Shown here piece after piece: positions 11,215 to 22,429 of a stretch of DNA of 64,000 nt. The notes beneath the pieces are model-generated. The model made no database searches. It was not told where the DNA came from and saw only the letters and a program-made list of their open reading frames with translations. The position numbers and the translations under genes were made by a program. Position 1 is the stretch's first letter; each line of letters begins with the position of its first letter. The stretch is from positions 19,692,189-19,756,188 of the forward strand of contig OZ024931.1 in the NCBI GenBank assembly GCA_964017235.1, written 5' to 3'. The stretch is from Sabellastarte sp. h YS-2021. Its lineage: Eukaryota > Annelida > Polychaeta > Sabellida > Sabellidae.

Positions 11215-12480
11215 ATGACAGCTACACATCAAGATGAACGTTTGGACAAGTTGAGGGTGATTTGGTGTTTTACTGGGTTAAACATGTTAGTTTTCCTCAT
11301 GATTTCCAGACAGAGAAGACAACAGAACCCAGCACCTGCCCAGCCAGCACCACCACCACAGCCACAGCCCCCACCACGAAGGAGGAGAAGGCCACAGAAT
11401 CCATGGGTTATGCCCTGGATACCTCAAAGAGAGGAGAGAGGATGCTACAGAACACTCTTGGATGAGCTATTAACAACTGACACCAGGTTACCAGAATTTC
11501 ATAGGATGCAACCCACCTTTTTGACTTGATCGAAGAAAGAATTTACAAACGCCTCAGAAGTCACACACAAATTTCAGGAAGCCACTGGAAGTTGGTTTGA
11601 AACTGGCAGTTACTCTCAGGCACTTGTCCACTGGAGAAGGTTACACTTCACTGCAGCACCAATGGAGGGTTGACAGAACTACCATTTGTAAATTTCTACC
11701 CCAGGTTTGCAAAGCCATCCTTGCAGAATTTCAGCAGTAATATTTGATGTGTCCAACAGTAGAAGAAGACTGGAGAGGCATTGAGGGGAAATTTAGAAAC
11801 AGATTGAAGGTCCCACATGCTCTTGGCACTCTTGATGGTAAACATATGGCATTGAAGAAGCCGAAGAAGTGAATATTTCAACTACAAGGGTTACTTCTCA
11901 TTGGTACTGCTAGCCCTGGTCGATGCAGAGTACAAGTTCCTATGGGTGAATGTGGGGGCCAGTGGTTCATCATCTGATGCACAGATATTCAACTGTAGCA
12001 AGCTGAAAAGAAGAATTGAGAATGGCACCTTGGGGCTTCCACCACCAGAACCACTAGGACCTGGAGGGCCAAATCTACACTACTTTCTGTTGGGTGACGA
12101 CACATTTGCCCTCATGCCTTGGTTGGTCAAGCCCTACGGCAGAAGACAACTGACCAGGGAGGAGAGAATAGCCAACTACAGGATCTCCAGGGGCAGGAGG
12201 GTGGTTGAAAATGCCTTTGGCATATTAGTGTGCAGAATCAGGGTACTACTGACCACCATGGAGCAAAAGCCAAGTGTTGTGAGGGACATTGTGTTAACAT
12301 GTGTGGTACTACTACAACATGCTGAGAAGTCATGTGGTTGGACGATGAACATTTCATAAACCCATCGAGGGAGGCTAAACATCAACGAGACCTACTAAAA
12401 GATTACTTCAACAACGTAGGGGCATTGGCTGGGCAGGAAAACAGGATTTGAGGAGACTGGGAAGAAGAAGACTACTAGCT
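11215..12480 (+). pseudogene. PIF/Harbinger transposase, frameshifted
   Basis: The N-terminal piece 11215-11529 (104 residues) has a Pro/Gln/Arg-rich linker and then NPWVMPWIPQREERGCYRTLLDEL, the usual Harbinger N-terminal block. The middle (11530-11880) is shifted through several frames. The C-terminal piece (about 11868-12359) has YKGYFSLVLLALVDAEYKFLW, GDDTFALMPWL and REERIANYRISRGRRVVENAFG. The DDE catalytic residues can all be found (LDGKH near 11835, the Asp pair in GDDTFAL, Glu in VVENAFG), but in different frames. It encodes the DDE nuclease that cuts the element at its ends. Confidence 0.88.
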
Positions 12481-13021
12481 GTCATCTAATCAGTCCTTTT
12501 CAGGACTACCCAATTAGTCCAAGAACTTTTATTTGAGCGAGTGTTACTAAAATCTCAAGTCACTTTTAAAACATTTTGAACAAAATCCAAAAATACAGAA
12601 GCAATTTCTGAATGAATATTTTAATAATTTTAACAAAGACATTATTTGCAAAAGTTGCAAGATAACCCAACAATTTAATGCCATTGTTGTACAGTCTCTC
12701 TGCCCAATGTGCTGGTGAAAGTTTATTTGGGCTTAGTGTTTTCTGTTTGTTTGGTCTGTTTGTTTGTCAGTTAGTCAGTCCATCCACACATTCATTCCAC
12801 TTTTAGTTTTATTTTATTTGTTGTGTGTGTTTGAATTTTTTTAAAGTTTTGTTTCAAACATTAATCTACTCATGCACACAATTTTTGTTATGTTTCTTGG
12901 GAATGTGTACGTGTTGGACGGGGTAATTTTTTTTCTTTTTTTAGGAACAATGTGCAGCTAAATAATTGTTTTAGAAAGATTTGGGTGGCACTGAGAAGGG
13001 CCAGTTAGGTGTGCTTAATGT
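12481..13021. other. Intergenic region between the converging Harbinger genes
   Basis: T-rich, with simple runs (GTTTGTTTGGTCTGTTTG near 12747). No gene seen; it would contain the 3' ends of both transcripts. Confidence 0.6.
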
Positions 13022-14543
13022 AGGCTAATCTGCTGATTTGGGCTGATTTTGCTGACTAGACTGGCTGGGAAGTCTTGACTGTTCTTGCTGAGTGGTAGTT
13101 GGCACTGGTGACGGTGCTGTGTGAAGTTGAAAGGGTGAAAATGGTTGTGGTGTGTCAATCTGCTGGTACTGTAGTATGGATGGAATACTTCCAAAAAGAC
13201 TTGACAATCCAGAAGTGTTGTGTTGACTTTCTTCTTGCTGTCCTGACGCTACTGATGGTGGGTTACATTCTTTTGTTGGGCTCAAAGTAAACATCAGTTG
13301 TCTGGAAGGCCCAGGCTGCTGGTCATCCACAACAAGATAAGATGTTGGCTGCGATGACACTGATGCTGACCTCTGTGGTTGAACTTTAGCAATCACATTT
13401 GGCTGCGTTGCTGCTGTCTGAGTTGACTGCACAGCTGTTGCGGAAACTGGTTGAGTATCCAGTATGGTGAGGATGTATTCATGTCCTACGATGGCCTGTG
13501 TTGCTTCTGGAGCTTGAAACTGTGTGACCTGTTGACTTGGTGTGACATGTCTCTTGTGTTCTTCGACCTTGTACTAAATTCCACTGAGAAGTTTGACTGT
13601 CTCATTCCTGAAGGTTAAAAAGTCTCGCTCCTCCAGGTGTTCAATCTCGGAGTAGAGATAGTTGCAGAACGACTGTCTTGGATTTGGAGTAGAATCCTGA
13701 CATGCACCCAAGAAACCGGAAATCATCGACCTCATCTACTGGAACTGATATAACACTGTATCCTCAGCAGTGGTGGTGACAGCAGCTGGTCAGTGTGAAG
13801 GGCTTGTGCTCAATGGCTGATGAGTAACATTTGATGCCAGGCTGATTTCCATCAGATCAGATTTAGTCTCTCGTGAAGTATCTGGAACTGAAGCTGTGGC
13901 TGTGGGCCCTGAAGGTCTCAGTGGTGACTCGAAGCCAGAAGACTTAGAAACTCCCTTCCTTCTGATGTGACCTCACAGAAAACTAAAACTGTCTCTCAAC
14001 CAGGTCTGTCCTTCAGTTCTCTTCACTGCACCTTGTCTTGACTTTGTCTGAGTGAGTTTGCCGTATCTGGTACATTGCATCTCAAACCACTTCTTGACAG
14101 TGCTGACAGATAAATTCCTGATAGCTGCTACCCTCTCACAGAGCCTCTCCTTCCTCTGCTTGTCTTTGAACTTCTCGTTAGTTTTGTCATACAGTTCCTC
14201 GTGTTGCCTGATAAACTTGACAATGGCCACTTCGTCCGAATCACTCAGAAAATTTGCTTCATTTGCCCCTTCTTCTGTTTGGACTGAGTAGATTCAACAT
14301 CTGTATACATGTCGGTACAAGGTCGCTTTTCTATTCTGTCCTAACTCTCTTCCATCTGCTTGATCCCTTCTATCCTCTCCCGTTCCACTCTCTCTCTTTC
14401 CCTCTCCTCCTGCTCTTTCCTCTCCTCTCTCTCTTCCCCCTCTCTTTCCTTTTTCTTTCTATAGCCGCTGAGTATCTCCTAACTCCTAACTGTGGTTGAG
14501 TATCAGTAGGTACTTCAATCTTTCTCCTTCTGCCCCCTTGCAT
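13022..14543 (-). pseudogene. Harbinger Myb/SANT-like DNA-binding partner protein, broken
   Basis: It starts at ATG 14543 (MQGGRRRK). A first segment rich in Arg/Glu is interrupted at about 14285. A Myb/SANT/MADF-like helix-turn-helix follows at 13973-14236 (IVKFIRQHEELYDKT, then RVAAIRNLSVSTVKKWFEMQ and RYGKLT), as in the second protein of Harbinger elements, which helps bring transposase to the DNA. Ser/Gln/Pro-rich C-terminal pieces continue, with interruptions, to the stop at 13025. At least three frame or stop lesions are present. Confidence 0.8.
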
Positions 14544-14779
14544 GCTGACAAATTATATATCAAATTGCAGCAAATAAAAAAAAACTTAAACTAAAAGTGA
14601 AACCTCAGAGAACAAGTTTCACTCCCAGCCAGTTCAGCCTAACTCAAACTTAAGCTAATTTGAAAAAGAAAAACTTGAAAGCTGCACAAGAGTCAAAACC
14701 CAAATGAATGAAGAGCGCTTGCGGACTCGACCTTTTATAGCCACAGACTTTGAAACATACAGGCTGTAAGAAGACAAAA

Positions 14780-15190
14780 TGTTGCGAGCTTGTCGGTTAC
14801 ACTTCCCGGCTTGTGTGTTAGTGTAACAGGCCTGTCGGTTATTGTTTACGGCTTGTCTGTTTCACTTCCACGCCTGTTGGTTATAAATGTTCCCGACTCC
14901 AAGACTGAGACGTAAAATGTTACCGACTAGCCTGGAAAAGTTACAAACTTGTCGGGAACATTTGCAGACGGGCTGGCTAAAGTTACCGACTGTTTTCCCG
15001 CACAGTCTGTTTCTCATCAAGTACAGTCGGGATGACCATATTTGGGACAAGCCAGATACGTCATGCAGACAGGCCTGTAAGTGTTGTGTTAACCGACAAA
15101 CCGAGAAGTGTTACCAACAGAACTTTAAGTTAAGCGACAGACCTGTTGCTAGGTAGATGAATCAAGGGTCTGTTACAAGGGTCGGGAACA
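14780..15190. repeat. Right subterminal repeat cluster of Harbinger-1
   Basis: Inverted counterparts of the left cluster: GCTTGTCGGTTACAC (about 14808, the reverse complement of the 11020 site), CCCGGCTTGTG, CCTGTCGGTTATT, ACGGCTTGTCTG, GCCTGTTGGTTA, CTTGTCGGGAAC, GACGGGCTGG and AGTCGGGATG. Opposite orientation at the two ends is what transposase-binding arrays show. Confidence 0.75.
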
Positions 15191-15196
15191 GTCGTA

Positions 15197-15222
15197 GAAA
15201 TATCAAACATGTTTGATATTTC
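15197..15222. repeat. Perfect 26-bp palindrome
   Basis: The half-site GAAATATCAAACA is followed by its exact reverse complement. Near-identical palindromes sit at 8-33 and 4136-4161, at the outer ends of the large inverted repeat. Confidence 0.95.
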
Positions 15223-15898
15223 ACTGACTCTTTCCAACAAGCCTGGAAACTACAACCAACTTTATTCTACCATGTAAGCATTGGTCCCGACTCCCAAAAA
15301 CTATATAGTTACAGACAGGTCAGCTCCAGTGGAACATCCGCATCTTGTTTGGAAATGTTTGAAGGCAAATGTTTAATAAGCATTCTGAAGATAGGGGTTT
15401 AATTTTGAAATCTGTGTGATAGATTGTTTTCAAAAGTGTTTTAAAATGATGGGTATAAAAACCAGTTGCTATTATACGTTTGTAATACATTTTCAGAGCT
15501 AACTTTTACAAAACATTGTCAAGAATTGGTGTTTTTATATTTTGTGTATGCTGTTTATTATACATTTCATGATGAATGTTTGAAAAACATTTCCAGCATA
15601 CGCTTCATTTTTTCAACTATTTTATAACTGTTTAAAAATCGTTTCCAGTCAAACCTAGTTTCTTGAGTTATTTCATAAATGTTTCAAAAATGTTTTTAGC
15701 AAAAACATTTGTGTAGAAAATGTTTATAAAACTTTATAAAAGTTTTAAACCATTTGAAACGTTTTTAATGTTCACTGGGAGAAAGTTAAAATACACTGAG
15801 TATCCCTTGTTGTCGAGTAATATGTGAACAAGACGAAATAATGAATACCTGATATTTACCTTTAATGATTTAAATATTTTATTGAAACTACCACTTAC
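15223..15898. other. AT-rich non-coding DNA, presumably intron of the minus-strand gene
   Basis: Around 15360-15770 there are several imperfect copies of an AAATGTTT(A/G)-rich motif (for example AAAATGTTTATAAAACTTTAT). If the exon at 15899-15959 is real, this is the start of its first intron. No second exon was found. Confidence 0.4.
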
Positions 15899-15959
15899 CT
15901 GCTTCAGCGCCCACCAAGATGATTGCAGATATCACGAAAAGCAACAGAACACAATTCAT
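15899..15959 (-). CDS. Host first exon encoding a signal peptide, followed by a consensus splice donor
   Basis: On the minus strand, ATG at 15959 opens MNCVLLLFVISAIILVGAEA followed by one base of the next codon, then GTAAGTGG, a near-perfect 5' splice site. The peptide has a hydrophobic core and a small-residue end (GAEA) as in a secretion signal. A phase-1 intron right after the signal peptide is common for small secreted peptides. Only this exon can be supported; the mature peptide would lie further left on the minus strand, where transposons now sit, so the gene could be intact with a long intron or broken. The product family is unknown. Confidence 0.45.
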
Positions 15960-16890
15960 GATGAATTCAAGTTTTCACTACAGTAGACTTAATCACTGAA
16001 TGTGGAAGAAGAGCGTATGCATAAGGCTTTCAAAGGAATGATACACAGTGGCTGATAAAGAAATGGCGATCATAGGATGGGCGTAAATGCAGTCACTGGA
16101 AAGACAGCATGCCACAAAAAAAAACAGGATATACACTTGTGTTCAAAAAGCTCTGCACTGGCAACATTAGCTAATCCATTCTTTCTCTTTTGAATCTTGA
16201 CTCTGTACAAGACTCAATTAAAAGCACATATTTGGGGAAAAGCATGCTTTTTGGATTGGTAATCCACAAACTTCAAAGGTAGCCATTTGATTCAATTTTA
16301 AATCATTCAAATCGTTTGCCTTAGGAAGAGAACTCCAAAGGTTAAGTGATAGCACATATGAATTTATGACATACCCATCTTTTCAGTCCATCTATAAGGA
16401 TGATATGCTATAAGGATATAAGTTTTAAAGATGTCTGGTATCTGCTGTTACAATTTAAAACAACAGCAAGCTTGCCTTATTTGAATAACCTCCCATAGCT
16501 TGCAAATACTTTCCTAGGGCATAGAAACTGATGGGCTTGTTCCAGTGTGGCGATCATTCCCTCTGATTGCTTTTCATTTCGGAAATTTTTCTATTTGGGT
16601 GGGAAGTGTTCCTTTCTTGAGGAAGATTTATTTCTAAACCACAATCTTAATGTTTGTGATGGTTCTTTTGAATTTGGAAACATTCTGGAGGCATTATTTT
16701 TCCTGAAAAAGTTAATGCAAACCTTTAGGAAATTTTAACTGATTTTACGTTTGGAAACCCAATTACAAATCTATCATTACAAACCTACTGGATTGTAAAC
16801 TTAACTTTCTAAGCATTTTTGGATTGGCTAATTGTATATGTTTACGATCTAATCATGAACCTCTTAAGATCCAACCACAAACCTTTAATA
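15960..16890. other. Upstream flank of the signal-peptide exon, no gene seen
   Basis: This contains the presumed 5' UTR and promoter of the exon at 15899-15959 (minus strand). No clear TATA box. The remainder is AT-rich. Confidence 0.4.
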
Positions 16891-17559
16891 GGGCTGTTCT
16901 ATTATTATAAACCAAAAGTAGACCTACCTCACTAGATATATTTTTCTTGGATTGCTAGACTTGCTCCAAGTCTTTGTATTTCTCATTCCAGAAAATTTGA
17001 CATACATTCATTATGAACCCACTTGATGAGTGAAAAAAGCTTCTGTCTAGAGAAATACAAACTTTTGTCAGCCCCATATTCTGGTAAAAAAGTCATACAG
17101 TCCTCATATAATACCTTAAACAAAAGGACTTTATGAAAGTCTATTGGATTGGCTGTTTCCTCTACATTTGAGAACATAGTGTGTGGTAATCTTATTGTCA
17201 AGAATGGTTTGTGATCGCTTTGTGATCCACTTCCCAATTTTATTTCAGGGCTAATAATCTCTATGATATGTTCCCAATAAGGTTTGCTATCAGATCAATG
17301 TACAATGGCCCTGATTGAGTTAACAACCTGAACAGGTACATAATCACATAGATCAGGTGTGCGATCCAAGAAGATCAAAAAGATAGGTTAATAACATCGT
17401 ACCAATCCCCCTGTTGTTTTTTCCTGATTTTCTCATAATCTGATCTGGATCCCTATAAATAGGGTCACTGGAGAGGTCAAATCCATTGACCATTTGTACT
17501 TTGACCATGATTAATTTACAATTTAATATACTGATGCAGAAACAGGTGTTATTTATTCA

Positions 17560-18105
17560 ACTCTTTAAGGAAATATTAGAGTTGGATGAGATGAAAATGA
17601 AGTTCAAACAAAGAAGGGCTCAGGAGACGGGATTGACAGGGGTCGGTACCACAACCTGATTGCTGAATTGTATCAGGATGATCATCCCGGTTTCATCCCA
17701 CTTTCAGAAACTTTATGTGGATGACCCCAGATATCTTTCTAGAGATTGTGTGCTGCTGACACCAGACCCGCAGAGATAGACATTCTTCTTCAGACAACCT
17801 CTCATCCCAAACCTGAAGTTGGCTATCGAATTAAGACATCTGGCCACAGGAGAGAGTTATGGATCCCTGTAGTACAGCTTCAGGTTGGGGCAGGAATATT
17901 CCTATACCATCATTGCCCTCGATGGAAAACATTCTGATAACATGTCCTGGAGGACGCAGGAATCTGTACTTCAATACAAAGGCTTCAACTCAATGGTCCT
18001 TTTAGTAGTGGATGCAGATTATAAATTCATATGGTATGGTATTGCTGCTGCTGGATCCAGTACTTATGGTCAGAGTTTTCAGTATAGTGATCTCAAGAGG
18101 TAGAT
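17560..18105 (+). pseudogene. Harbinger-2 transposase fragments
   Basis: Pieces in several frames correspond to family blocks: KLAIELRHLATGESYGSL (17813-17870), IIALDGKHSDN (17911-17943, first catalytic Asp) and YKGFNSMVLLVVDADYKFIW (17970-18033). Stops and frame changes separate them, and the rest of the catalytic domain (second Asp and Glu) is gone. Confidence 0.8.
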
Positions 18106-18114
18106 TCAGGATAA

Positions 18115-19005
18115 CACCATTGGCTCCCTCTCACTGAGCCACTCTTGTAAGATAGAGTTGCTGTATTTAAAGTTGAATGGGCGACTGCATTTGCTGTTGA
18201 ACAGGCTGCTGCATTTTCTGTTGGACGGGCTACTGCATCTGCTGTTGGACAGGCTGCTGCATCTTCTGTTGTGCATGTTGCATGTGCTGGTGCTGCAGTC
18301 TCTGCTGCTGACATGCCTGCTGTGGTTGGCACTGCTTCTGGACTAATATTGGCTGATGTGAAAGTACTGGCTGCTTGAATGTGTCGATGGGCCCAAATGT
18401 GGTGTAGTTGGTTTGGTGGAATAAACTCTATTGCTCTTGTTACTGACTGTCCTTGTGGTTACGTTTACATATGATGCAAATATATCTCCTTGAATATCCT
18501 CAAAGGACTCAGTTGACAGGTTCTTGAGCTCAGAATGAAGCCACTGGCAATAGTCATCTGTTAGGTCATTCTGGGTCTTCTGGAAGATCGTGTTTTCTAG
18601 TTTTTTCTTCTTTACTGGGCTTCTACCTGGCACCCGCCCTCATTTATGGTGGGGTTAGTACATGGTTAGCTGCTTGGGATAGGAGAGATGCATGGCAGTC
18701 TGCTCTGGCTTCTTTGTTGATCCATGTCCGCCATCACTTGGAGTAATCTACGCTGAAAGGCACACTGTGGCTGTGAGTTGCATAGACACCTCTGAAAACC
18801 ACAGCAGTTGATATCTAGCCCTTCTTCCCGGTATTGTCCCCTTCCTCAGCACAAGCTTCCTCTGTCATGTCCTATGCATCCTCAACCTCAATCCCAGTAG
18901 CCCCTTGCGTCTCTGCTAAAATGCTGGTCTCACTCTCTGGTTTATTAGATCTTGTCTGTCCGTCTCAGCAGGCATTCTGTTCTGCTTCTTCTTTGGAGGC
19001 ATTTT
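18115..19005 (-). pseudogene. Harbinger-2 partner protein remnant
   Basis: On the minus strand, a decayed MPPKKK-type start near 19003 is followed by stops. There is a 96-residue open piece (18343-18633) with Lys-rich start and QNDLTDDYCQWLHSELKNLS, and then a repeat-coded Ala/Thr-rich tail (18093-18332) built from a 21-24-bp tandem unit containing CTGCTGCATCTGCTGTTGGA. Its location beside transposase pieces suggests the Myb-type partner, but no helix-turn-helix could be seen. Confidence 0.5.
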
Positions 19006-19904
19006 TGTATTTTTAAAACACTATAAAACTTCATTTAGAAAATGTTTTTAAAATATCAATAAATGATAGTAAGTTTAATATTGAGTATTAAGTTACATAA
19101 AATATATGTAGTATTGAGTATTAAGTTACATAAAAATATGTCATAGTTATTCCCACAAATGTCCTGCCTCTTCGAATTCTTGCCATGAAATGAATGCTGA
19201 GGCCTGGATCCGGGGGTGGGTGCGGTGGGGGTATATACACTATTGTATAATTTTGAATTGATCTTTGTATTCCCATACTTATCTGGAAGTAATCATAAAC
19301 CTATTGTAAACCATTTTTTAATCCTATCATTGTCTTTTTCATTGCAAACCCCCATCCTTGGGATTGGAATGGCTTCCTTTGACAGCATATACTTTTATTG
19401 AGTTTGGGGAAGCAATCCAATTGGCTATTTTTAATTTTTTTTCCAATGGCACCTATGTCTCAATAGTTTTGTGACTAAAGATCCGCATGCAGTCGAAAAG
19501 ATAGACTTATGCTGCATACGATAGATTTGAAATAGGTTTACAATAAGGTTTATGAAGAATTAGAGAAAGTTAGATAAATGATAAATTCAAACTGTTTGAA
19601 ATTCTTAGGAAGGCTGGCAACTTAGAAACAGCTACCTGATATGTTTCCAATCCTTGCAAACATGCCTATTAAGTTTTACAATAAAAAAGTATAGAAAAGA
19701 TTGAATTCCTGACCAACAATTTTTTTGGATAATAAATCGATCAGGGAGGACAATCCTAATAGTGGAACAGCCTTATAAGATTCAAGCTGAAAGCTGTACG
19801 ATTAAAATCAGATTCAGTTTAAAAACAATATCACACAATAGCATTGTTTCCCCAAAAGGAGACATGTGTCTCCAATTGTTCAGAAACCATTGTAATCAAC
19901 CTTA

Positions 19905-20129
19905 TTAGGGTACATAATCAGAAGAATTGTAAAAATGGTTCCCCCAAGGTCTTGAGATGGGTTTACAATTGACCTTATAGTTGATATTGGCTGCATCCAG
20001 AGCCCCCAGAGGATGGGGCACATGCCACTGCTCCCTGAAGCCAGCCTTGATGGCCTTCCAATCCACAGGGCTTGTCAGGCACAGATTCAGTTTGTACACC
20101 CAAACTACTGCATTTGATGTCAAATACAT
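19905..20129 (-). pseudogene. PIF/Harbinger transposase fragment (another copy)
   Basis: The 74-residue open piece contains DWKAIKAGFREQWHVPHPLG followed by ALDAANINYK, which matches the family block (WRAIxxGFxxRWxFPHxxGALDGKH in relatives). The catalytic ALDGKH has become ALDAAN, though its first Asp is kept. Orientation is opposite to Harbinger-2, so it is a separate insertion or a rearranged piece. Confidence 0.7.
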
Positions 20130-20339
20130 GTGGTAGGGTTGGCTTGTTCAGCACCCTAGTGGGTCAGAAAAGAAACACCAGAAGTGGGTTTATAAATATA
20201 TTCATCTACTTTGTTTTTTATCTGGCACAATAAATGTTGTAAAATTCATTCATTTAGTTTAAAATATCACCTCTTGTATAGTGAGACCTGACGATCAGTT
20301 TTGGTTAGAAATAGGATTAAAGTTTGAGATGATTTGAGA

Positions 20340-20830
20340 ACATGACCTGCCAAGGTCAAAGGTCAGAAACATTAACCAATACGTGTGATATCTAGATCTA
20401 AGTTTCAAAGGGGCAGGTCAAAGGTGACAGTGATCCTGAAGGTCACTGCTGATAATCAAATAAAGATGAAAACTTAGAAGTACACCCAGAAATTTTACAA
20501 TATGAAGGTAATCAGGTCTCACTTGTTCAGTGTGTTTAGCAACATACATGTATAGAGATTAACTTTGCAAGAAACTGTACATGACCTTTAAATGACTAAG
20601 GTCATAGGTCACAGGCCACATACGTGGATCCTATGTATTCTGACTGTTAATTTACAAGAAGACTGTACAAGACCTTGAAATACTGCTAGGTCAAAGGTCA
20701 TATGAACCTGAATGAATCAGTTAAATATTACATCATTTAAGTTAATAAACTAGTGTGTACGACCTTGAAAGAACTAGTGAAAGGTCATAGGTCATATACC
20801 ATATATGTTGGCTATGATAAATATCAATTT
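20340..20830. repeat. Degenerate tandem array of AGGTCA(A)AGGTCA-type direct repeats
   Basis: Sites include CAAGGTCAAAGGTCAG (about 20351), CAGGTCAAAGGTGAC (20414), AAGGTCATAGGTCACAGG (20600), TAGGTCAAAGGTCATATG (20690) and AAAGGTCATAGGTCATATA (20780). Several are preceded about 25 bp earlier by GACCTTGAAA or GACCTTTAAA, so the unit is a diverged repeat of roughly 90-130 bp. DR1 spacing equals the consensus of some nuclear receptors, but as a repeat family this may be coincidental. Confidence 0.7.
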
Positions 20831-21845
20831 TTTATATTAAAATATATGTTTATATGTAATGATGACACCTGCCAGGCAATAAGTGGCTAGGAGATTGAGG
20901 GCTATAACAGTTATGAAGATTAAGACACTAAGAAGTTGCTAATAAGATGCATGATAAAACTGACTAGATTAAAATATATATCACATTTTACATGCTGACA
21001 TCACAGTCATTATTTAGAGGAAGTTCCAGATCCACCAGATCACTAAGATTAAGTAAAATAAAATAAGTTAAAATCCATGCGTAATCCAGGCATGCTGTGT
21101 GGTTCCTGGATAACAAATCCTATTAATCCATGTCCAATATAGTATGGGTATCCATATAGGTCCCACAGGGACCTGATTTTTACCTTACAAGATCAAAACA
21201 CAACAAAACACACTGAATGGTGATGGTCATTGTGGCACCCTCACTCATGTAAAAATACCTTATTGACCCAACTTTACGGCCTCTGCTTAACAATCATTAG
21301 CTCAAGCTACAATTATACTTTGACCAAGAGGTATTGGTGCCAGTATGTTCTTTATTTATAATGATAAATAATTTAATAAAAAGTAATTGACTGAATATGC
21401 AAGCAATGTAAAGTTATTAATGTTCTTGATCTACAGCATCCTGAGTGGCATCCCTAGGCTGAGGTCCAACATCCCACAAGAAGGTGAAGTGGAAGAGAAG
21501 ATACACACAAATATTGTGTCCATTTTGAAGGAATGATGCGACATATTCACAAACTGATATACTCCAGGTACATACATATAACAACAACCATCTACATTCA
21601 CCATCATTGCGCATGGTGCTATGAAACAGAAAGAAAAGCAGTAGTCTGTTCTACATACATGATAAGGGTGGGAGTAATGTACATCAGCAGGGGAGGTAAA
21701 TTTTCAGATGCTTCCTCATGGGTAGTCCGCATGCAAATGGAAGAGGCATGGTCAGTTATTTCATTTGACCAGTGGACAGCCAATCAGAAGCTGCCACATT
21801 GCAGGACTTGGAAATTTCTAAAATTTAACAATTTCGTACTGCTGA

Positions 21846-21865
21846 CCCCCCCCCCCCCCCCCCCA
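21846..21865. repeat. Poly-C tract
   Basis: About 19 consecutive C; its length is probably unreliable in the assembly. Confidence 0.9.
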
Positions 21866-22175
21866 GTGCTGACCTTGACACCCCCATGTGGACTTGTATT
21901 AGCTTGGAATTGTTTAAATATACTGCTTTAAACATAAGATCATTCGACTGTTATGGCATAGAGCTCTTGAGTGGCCTAGTAAAAATAACAACGTTTTAAT
22001 TATAGAATCCTATTACTTTTAGCCAATAAAATTGACAAAACATGTGAGTTTAGCTCAGAACACGAGTCTATCATTGTGGAAAATTGCCAACACCAATACT
22101 GACAACCGAGAAATATATTTGTACTGTTAGTGTACAGTTTTTCAAAGCTTATCAAAGCTAGGACTTCATTTCAGT

Positions 22176-22411
22176 ATAGGGGGCCATGGTGGCAGAGTGG
22201 TAACACTCTCGCCTCCCACCTCTGAGGCCGGGGTTCAATCCCCGCACAGGCTCAAGTGGGAAAGCTGGTAGTTGCTTGCCGTTGGTCGGCAGTTTACAGT
22301 ACACAACCCTAGCGAACTCTATGTACTGGTTTCCTCTGCCCTTCCAACTACCCGTCGTGATATGACCTGTACAGTGTTGAAAGCGACGTAAAACCCCAAA
22401 TAAAAAAATAA
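22176..22411 (+). mobile_element. tRNA-derived SINE, full-length
   Basis: It starts GGGGGCCATGGTGGCAGAGT with an RNA polymerase III A box (TGGCAGAGTGG) at 22188 and a B box (GGTTCAATCCC) at 22232, spaced as in a tRNA. It has a non-tRNA body, a conserved-looking GTGTTGAAAGCGACGTAAAA segment near the 3' end, and the tail CCCCAAATAAAAAAATAAA. It has inserted beside a DIRS-like RT remnant. A degenerate relative lies at 7165-7287. Confidence 0.92.
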
Positions 22412-22429
22412 AGCACTTCAGTATAACGT

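Larger units (their letters stand above)
10830..15196. mobile_element. PIF/Harbinger DNA transposon (decayed, structurally complete)
   Basis: Two converging genes typical of PIF/Harbinger, transposase (+, 11215-12480) and a Myb/SANT-like DNA-binding partner (-, 13022-14543), lie between two subterminal repeat zones (10827-11130 and 14780-15190). Exact termini and the 3-bp target duplication could not be fixed by eye. Both genes are broken, so this copy is non-autonomous. Confidence 0.8.
16891..19772. mobile_element. Second PIF/Harbinger element, strongly decayed
   Basis: The left end GGGCTGTTCTATTATT (16891) and the reverse complement of the right end (GGCTGTTCCACTATTAGG, ending 19772) look like terminal inverted repeats. 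Inside are transposase pieces (+) and a partner protein (-). Subterminal zones share AAACCTATTGTAAACC-like motifs (16780-16800, 19290-19305, 19530-19550). Exact ends and target duplication are uncertain. Confidence 0.55.
20130..22175. other. Gene-free region with AGGTCA-rich repeats and a poly-C run
   Basis: No gene recognised. It contains the AGGTCA repeat zone (20340-20830) and a homopolymer of about 19 C at 21846-21865. The short ORFs at 21417-21931 have no family features. Confidence 0.5.
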
